From Paenacidovorax monticola (GTDB taxonomy: Bacteria; Pseudomonadota; Gammaproteobacteria; Burkholderiales; Burkholderiaceae_C), in NCBI RefSeq assembly GCF_014489595.1, contig NZ_CP060790.1, positions 3,658,001-3,722,000 of the forward strand: a DNA stretch of 64,000 bases, given 5' to 3'. Positions 60,661 through 64,000 of the stretch are shown here, one piece after another (the stretch's first letter is position 1; each line of letters opens with the position of its first letter). The position numbers and the translations under genes are program-made. Under the pieces are notes generated by a model. It had not been told where the DNA came from. It was given only the letters and a program-made list of their open reading frames with translations, and did no database searches.

Positions 60661-62283
60661 GTTCGCCGACTGCAGCGCCAACCCGCATGCTCGCGCAGCG
60701 GGTGGAAGTGGATCTTCGGAAACCGCTCCTGCGCGAGCCGCACGTCGTACGGGCTCGTGCACAGGTAGGCCAGCGTGTCCGCCGCATCGTGCGCCATGCG
60801 CATCGGGTAGGCGTTCTCGAACTCGCGCAGCTCGGCGGGCGTGTCGGCTGTGATCCAGCGTGCGCCCGTGTACTGGCAGCCTTCCAGGCGCACGTCGCAG
60901 TCGTACTCGGTCTTGAGGCGGTGCTGCACCACTTCGAACTGCAGCTGGCCCACGGCACCCAGCAGCATGTTGCCGCCCGTGTCGGGCTTGAAGACCTGAA
61001 TCGCTCCCTCTTCGCCGAGCTGGGCCAGGCCCTGCTGCAGCTGCTTGGTGCGCAGCGGGTTCTTGAGCACCACGGTCATGAACAGCTCGGGGCGAAGAAG
61101 GGCAGGCCCGTGAACTGCAGCGCCGCGCCGTCGGTGATGGTGTCGCCCAGCTGCACGCCGCCATGCGTGGTGAAGCCGATGATGTCGCCGCGTAGGCCTC
61201 CTCGACGGCCTCGCGGCGCTGGCTCATGAAGGTCACCACGCTGGTGGGGCGCAATTCCTTGGCGGTACGCTGCACCTTGAGCTTCATGCCCGGGGTGTAC
61301 TTGCCCGAGGCCACGCGCACGAAGGCGATGCGGTCGCGGTGGTTGGCGTCCATGTTGGCCTGCACCTTGAAGACCACGCCCGAGAAGCCTTCGTCCTCGG
61401 GCTGCACGGTCTTCTCGACGGGCTGCTTGTTGACGATGAGCGAGCTCTTGCGCGGGCCGGGCGGGGGCGACATGTCGACCACCGCATCCAGCACTTCCAT
61501 CACGCCGAAATTGTTCACCCCCGAGCCGAAGAACACGGGCGTGAGCTTGCCGGCCAGGAAGGCCTCGTGGTCCCATTCGGACGATGCGCCCACGGCCAGC
61601 TCCATGCTGTCCATGGCGTCGTCGAAGGCCTGGCCGAAGCGCGCGCGCAGCTTGTCGGCCTCGGTGAGGGGGATGGTCTCGAAGTCCTCGGGGCGGCGCT
61701 CGCTGCCGGCCTGGAAGACGGTCATGCTCCGCGTGCGCAGGTTGATGATGCCGCCGAAGCTCTTGCCCTGGCCCACGGGCCAAGTGATCGGGCAGCACGG
61801 CATGCCGAGTTCGCGCTCCACCTCGTCCATGATGTCGAGCGGATCGCGCACCTCGCGGTCCATCTTGTTCACGAAGGTGATGATGGGCGTGTCGCGCTGG
61901 CGGCAGACCTCGATCAGGCGGCGTGTCTGCGCCTCCACGCCGTTGGCGGCGTCGATCACCATCAGGGCCGAGTCCACGGCCGTGAGCACGCGGTAGGTGT
62001 CTTCCGAGAAGTCCTTGTGGCCCGGCGTGTCGAGCAGGTTGACCACATGGTCGCGGTAGGCCATCTGCATCACGCTGGAGGCCACCGAGATGCCGCGCTG
62101 CTTCTCGATCTCCATCCAGTCCGAGGTGGCATGGCGGCTGGCCTTGCGGCCCTTGACGGCGCCCGCGATCTGGATCGCGCCCGAGAACAGCAGCAGCTTC
62201 TCGGTCAGCGTGGTCTTGCCCGCGTCGGGGTGGGAGATGATGGCAAAGGTCCGGCGGCGCCGGGTTTCTGGGGCGTACGACAC
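60658..62283 (-). CDS. prfC: Peptide chain release factor 3 (three frameshifts)
   Basis: RF3, the GTPase that recycles RF1/RF2 after termination; about 542 residues when repaired. G1 SHPDAGKTTLTEK, G3 LLDTPGHKDFSED, G4 TFVNKMDREVRD are clear in the first frame. The frame breaks near 61187-61191 (restores EEAYAGDIIGF), at the G run 61089-61092 (restores FFAPELFMTVVL) and at 60682-60684 (restores REHAGLALQSAN). Three single-base losses add up to a full codon, so first and last frames agree. The TAG stop coincides with the end of the MITE. Real inactivation is unlikely given the repair pattern. Confidence 0.93.
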   Translation of the reverse strand: MSYAPETRRRRTFAIISHPDAGKTTLTEKLLLFSGAIQIAGAVKGRKASRHATSDWMEIEKQRGISVASSVMQMAYRDHVVNLLDTPGHKDFSEDTYRVLTAVDSALMVIDAANGVEAQTRRLIEVCRQRDTPIITFVNKMDREVRDPLDIMDEVERELGMPCCPITWPVGQGKSFGGIINLRTRSMTVFQAGSERRPEDFETIPLTEADKLRARFGQAFDDAMDSMELAVGASSEWDHEAFLAGKLTPVFFGSGVNNFGVMEVLDAVVDMSPPPGPRKSSLIVNKQPVEKTVQPEDEGFSGVVFKVQANMDANHRDRIAFVRVASGKYTPGMKLKVQRTAKELRPTSVVTFMSQRREAVEEAYAATSSASPRMAACSWATPSPTARRCSSRACPSSPRAVHDRGAQEPAAHQAAAAGPGPARRRGSDSGLQARHGRQHAAGCRGPAAVRSGAAPPQDRVRLRRAPGRLPVHGRTLDHSRHARRAARVRERLPDAHGARCGGHAGLPVHEPVRRAARAGAVSEDPLPPAARACGLALQSAN

Positions 62284-62409
62284 AGTGATTTCGGGTGAGG
62301 TGCCAGCGCGGCGGGCCGCGTGGCGGAGGGAAAAGCGGGAAGGGCACCACGGCCGCTTCCGGTGATGGGCCGAATTTTAAGGGCGCGGGGCTGCGGGCGG
62401 GCTGCCCGG

Positions 62410-62415
62410 TATAAT
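62410..62415 (+). promoter_or_regulatory. ahcY promoter -10 element
   Basis: A perfect TATAAT, about 6-10 bases before the riboswitch start, in a GC-rich setting. No good -35 sequence is visible about 17 bases upstream. Confidence 0.65.
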
Positions 62416-62420
62416 CCGCG

Positions 62421-62500
62421 CTTTCCGAGGAGCGTTGCAGCGCCCCCAGCATGGCGGGGCGCGAGGCTCGGATTCTTTGCATTCGCAACGACGCTCGCCC
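62421..62500 (+). promoter_or_regulatory. S-adenosylhomocysteine (SAH) riboswitch
   Basis: Sequence and spacing fit the SAH riboswitch found before ahcY in beta- and gamma-proteobacteria. P1 is TCCGAG (62424-62429) with CTCGGA (62467-62472). The conserved GAGGAGCGTTGC follows the first strand, and a GC-rich P2 hairpin spans about 62439-62462. GAGCGTTGC (62430-62438) can pair with GCAACG-A-CGCTC (62485-62496) as the P4/pseudoknot part. SAH build-up would switch ahcY expression on. Seen: all helices and the conserved core; function is known for the class. Confidence 0.9.
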
Positions 62501-62565
62501 ACGCTTCTTGTGCGGTGAGTTTCCCCCAAGGCGTGGTTTTTTCAGCATCCGATTTGGAGAAAACC

Positions 62566-63993
<1,428 letters not shown>

Positions 63994-64000
63994 GAACCAG

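Overview
The window is 64 kb of GC-rich (by eye about two thirds or more G+C), densely coded chromosomal DNA from a beta-proteobacterium, most likely a member of the Comamonadaceae (Acidovorax / Comamonas / Alicycliphilus / Delftia type). This placement rests on the many Bug/TctC binding proteins, a LivM-LivG fusion, a Burkholderiales-type porin, IPTL-CTERM proteins, a tandem double-length UvrA, an S-adenosylhomocysteine riboswitch before ahcY, and short TAGCTAT-type repeats at gene borders. I see no tRNA, rRNA, CRISPR array, prophage or insertion sequence with a transposase. One 269-bp non-autonomous MITE-like element is present.

Layout. 1-4.6 kb: end of a TetR-like regulator, then a minus-strand cluster of IclR regulator, peptidase E, DUF1177, AroM-family protein and a Bug binding protein. 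4.7-7.1 kb: DUF421, DUF4197, YchJ and a HAD phosphatase. 7.1-18.4 kb: class II (degradative) HMG-CoA reductase divergent from a MocR regulator, then a minus-strand operon of livK, livH, livMG, livF, a GMC oxidoreductase and a CaiC-like CoA ligase. 18.4-30.5 kb: GST and AraC regulator, divergent from a leucine/isovalerate (liu) operon: acyl-CoA ligase, methylcrotonyl-CoA carboxylase beta, dienelactone hydrolase, DinB, methylglutaconyl-CoA hydratase, DUF4126, methylcrotonyl-CoA carboxylase alpha, GhrA and HMG-CoA lyase. 30.5-36.5 kb: a tripartite RND efflux operon. 36.7-41.5 kb: YbaK, DUF1289, a DsbA-fold isomerase, an MHS transporter, a porin and a small membrane protein. 41.6-48.6 kb: another ABC binding protein and the giant UvrA. 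48.7-54.6 kb: a hemerythrin-like protein, two IPTL-CTERM proteins, two tandem LuxR-type regulators and DoxX. 54.7-60.4 kb: an MFS/LysR pair, a cysteine-cluster protein, an ornithine cyclodeaminase homologue divergent from a Bug protein, and a HAD-IIB phosphatase. 60.4-64 kb: the MITE, prfC, and riboswitch-controlled ahcY.

How it works together. Two regions meet at HMG-CoA: mevalonate oxidation by MvaA, and leucine breakdown by LiuB/D and LiuC. HMG-CoA lyase then yields acetoacetate and acetyl-CoA. The liv-GMC-ligase operon looks like uptake, oxidation and CoA activation of an unidentified alcohol or acid.

Sequence quality. Nine genes are each broken by single-base losses (prfC by three). Nearly all lie in short G or C runs, and restoring one base in each restores the family sequence. 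This looks like homopolymer under-calling rather than real decay, so I give each of these genes as one CDS with the break noted.
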